A DNA stretch of 7,032 nt from Clostridiales bacterium. Its GTDB lineage: Bacteria > Bacillota_A > Clostridia > Christensenellales > Aristaeellaceae. Position 1 is the stretch's first letter; every line of letters starts with the position of its first letter. The translations under genes were made by a program, and so were the position numbers. The stretch lies in contig JAAYZL010000034.1 in the NCBI GenBank assembly GCA_012514855.1, positions 1 to 7,032 of the forward strand, given 5' to 3'. Below are positions 6,017-7,032 of the stretch, in pieces. Below the pieces are notes generated by a model, which saw only the letters and a list, made by a program, of their open reading frames with translations, was not told where the DNA came from and searched no databases.

Positions 6017-6973
6017 CTACAATCTTCGGCTCTCGGCAATCCCGACGAGCCTCTCGGCCAGCGGATAGGTGATCATCAGCGTGTTGACGAGCCCGCCCCG
6101 GAGCGCGCCGTAGACCGCCTCGGCCTTTTCCTCGCTCGCGGCGACGCAGATCACGTTGCCGCTCAAGCGGATTTCCTCGAGCGTCAGGCCGACGAGCAGC
6201 TCCTTGTACGTCCCCTCGATCTCGCGGCCGGCGATGTCGAAGAAGTGGCCGCCGATGTGCCCGACGCAGCCGATCTCGCACAGCCGCGCCAGCTTTTCCG
6301 CGCCGATCACGTTCTCCCAGCTGCGGCTTCGGATCGAGCCGACGCTGGTCAGGATGAAGTCCGCCTTGCGCGCGACCTCGATCGCCTCGGCGTTTCCGGG
6401 GTGGCGCATGAGCTCCGCGTGCTGCTCCCTCGTCGCGGCGTAGAGCGGCGCGTCCAGCGGAAAATACCGGCCGCCGTAGATGCGCGAGAACCGGTAGCTC
6501 AGGCCCAGGCTCTCCGGGTTCGAGCTCGGCCACGTCATGCTGCCCATGATCGGCACGACCGTGAACGGGATGTTCTTGCTGCTGCCGATGGAGTTGACGA
6601 CGTAGGAGATCGTGTTGCCCCACGAGAGCCCGAGCACCGAGTGGCTGAGCGCGTTGCAGCTGATGTAGAAGGACGCGAGCTTTCCCAGCGCGTCGAGCAC
6701 GACCGCGGAATCCCCGGTCTCGAACCGGAGCACGCGCACGCGGTCGATGGAGAACGCGGTCTTCACCGCGTCCTCCATCGAGAGGTCGCGCTGCCACGGC
6801 TCGTTGATCTTCAATTCGACGACGCCGCTCTGCCGCGCCTTTTTGAGCAGCCGCGACACCGTGGAGCGGGAGAGGAACAGCCGGTCGGCGATGTCGGACT
6901 GGTTCATGTCGGCATAGTAGTACAGATAGGAGACGACGCTCATCAGTTCCTGCTCATTCTGTTCCTTGTCCAT
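6017..6973 (-). CDS. SorC/DeoR-family sugar-responsive transcriptional regulator
   Basis: This 318-residue protein is a DNA-binding regulator with a sugar-binding effector domain. The N-terminal helix-turn-helix is MNQSDIADRLFLSRSTVSRLLKK (23-45), with the recognition helix around SRSTVSRLLKKA. The remainder matches the SorC sugar-binding domain: GLSWG (115-119), TVVPIMGS (138-145), TSVGS (209-213), VGHIGGHFFD (237-246), LSGNVICVA (270-278) and RGGLVNTLMIT (292-302). Family members usually bind DNA as tetramers and sense phosphorylated sugars. The start is set by GGGAGG (complement of 6981-6986), 7 nt before the ATG. It is transcribed toward the operon, tail to tail, with only the terminator between them. 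It probably controls the operon promoter through the tandem sites at 182-214. Whether it represses or activates is not visible. Confidence 0.92.
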   Translation of the reverse strand: MDKEQNEQELMSVVSYLYYYADMNQSDIADRLFLSRSTVSRLLKKARQSGVVELKINEPWQRDLSMEDAVKTAFSIDRVRVLRFETGDSAVVLDALGKLASFYISCNALSHSVLGLSWGNTISYVVNSIGSSKNIPFTVVPIMGSMTWPSSNPESLGLSYRFSRIYGGRYFPLDAPLYAATREQHAELMRHPGNAEAIEVARKADFILTSVGSIRSRSWENVIGAEKLARLCEIGCVGHIGGHFFDIAGREIEGTYKELLVGLTLEEIRLSGNVICVAASEEKAEAVYGALRGGLVNTLMITYPLAERLVGIAESRRL

Positions 6974-7032
6974 GCCTCTCCCTCCCCCGGCGCTTCAGTA
7001 ACCGATGATTGAATGAGGTGGTGGATTGCCGA
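6974..7032 (-). promoter_or_regulatory. Leader of the regulator gene
   Basis: The - strand carries a strong Shine-Dalgarno, GGGAGG, at 6986-6981. I found no convincing -35/-10 pair in the 59 bp before the window edge, and no copy of the GAAA-N3-TTTC site. The promoter may lie to the right of the window. The presence of autoregulation cannot be judged from here. Confidence 0.4.

Noticed and set aside
6245..7012. A 255-codon + frame antisense to the SorC-type gene
   Set aside because: The - strand product has a clear helix-turn-helix and SorC sugar-binding motifs; this frame has none.
1..7032. tRNA, rRNA, CRISPR arrays, insertion sequences or attachment sites
   Set aside because: I saw no regularly spaced repeats, transposase motifs, terminal inverted repeats or cloverleaf-like segments.

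Overview
The window holds one complete sugar-type import and catabolism operon on the + strand (about 228-5969) and a convergent SorC-family regulator gene on the - strand (6973-6017). The DNA is GC-rich (by eye over 60%), so long antisense and out-of-frame reading frames are common and are not genes. The Shine-Dalgarno sites are mostly purine-rich and strong (for example AAGGGGGG, GGAGGTGGG and GGGAGG). The substrate-binding protein has a signal peptide without a lipobox cysteine. That suggests a periplasm, and so a diderm, GC-rich and probably heterotrophic bacterium. I cannot name the genus from the sequence.

Layout. Positions 1-227 are non-coding upstream DNA. They include an AT-rich islet, a short TTCTT/AAGAA palindrome, and a tandem pair of GAAA-N3-TTTC sites 22 bp apart that lies directly upstream of a clear sigma70-type promoter (TTGACA, 17 bp, AATACT with an extended -10 TGC). 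Then come, in order: a two-domain sugar ABC ATPase (312-1805), a ribose-type permease (1809-2768), a periplasmic substrate-binding protein (2809-3771), an intercistronic hairpin (3784-3811), a Gfo/Idh/MocA NAD(P)-dependent oxidoreductase (3837-4922) and a sugar isomerase/epimerase-like TIM-barrel protein (4932-5969). A 12-bp perfect stem (5979-6009) separates the operon from the tail of the regulator and probably terminates both transcripts.

How it may work. The binding protein delivers a carbohydrate or polyol to the permease and ATPase. Inside the cell the Gfo/Idh enzyme would oxidise a hydroxyl to a ketone, and the metal-dependent TIM-barrel enzyme would isomerise, epimerise, dehydrate or eliminate from the keto product. 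There is no kinase, aldolase or glycoside hydrolase in the window, so the route is incomplete here. The SorC-type protein is the obvious candidate regulator, and the tandem upstream sites are its best candidate operators.

The parts are known families, so this is not a wholly new system. The substrate is nevertheless unlikely to be plain ribose. The binding protein lacks the two sugar-binding arginines expected from E. coli RbsB, and the dehydrogenase has Ser where the family usually has the catalytic-site Asp, plus EKV in place of EKP. These deviations, the operator architecture and the dehydrogenase/TIM-barrel pair are the points most worth following.
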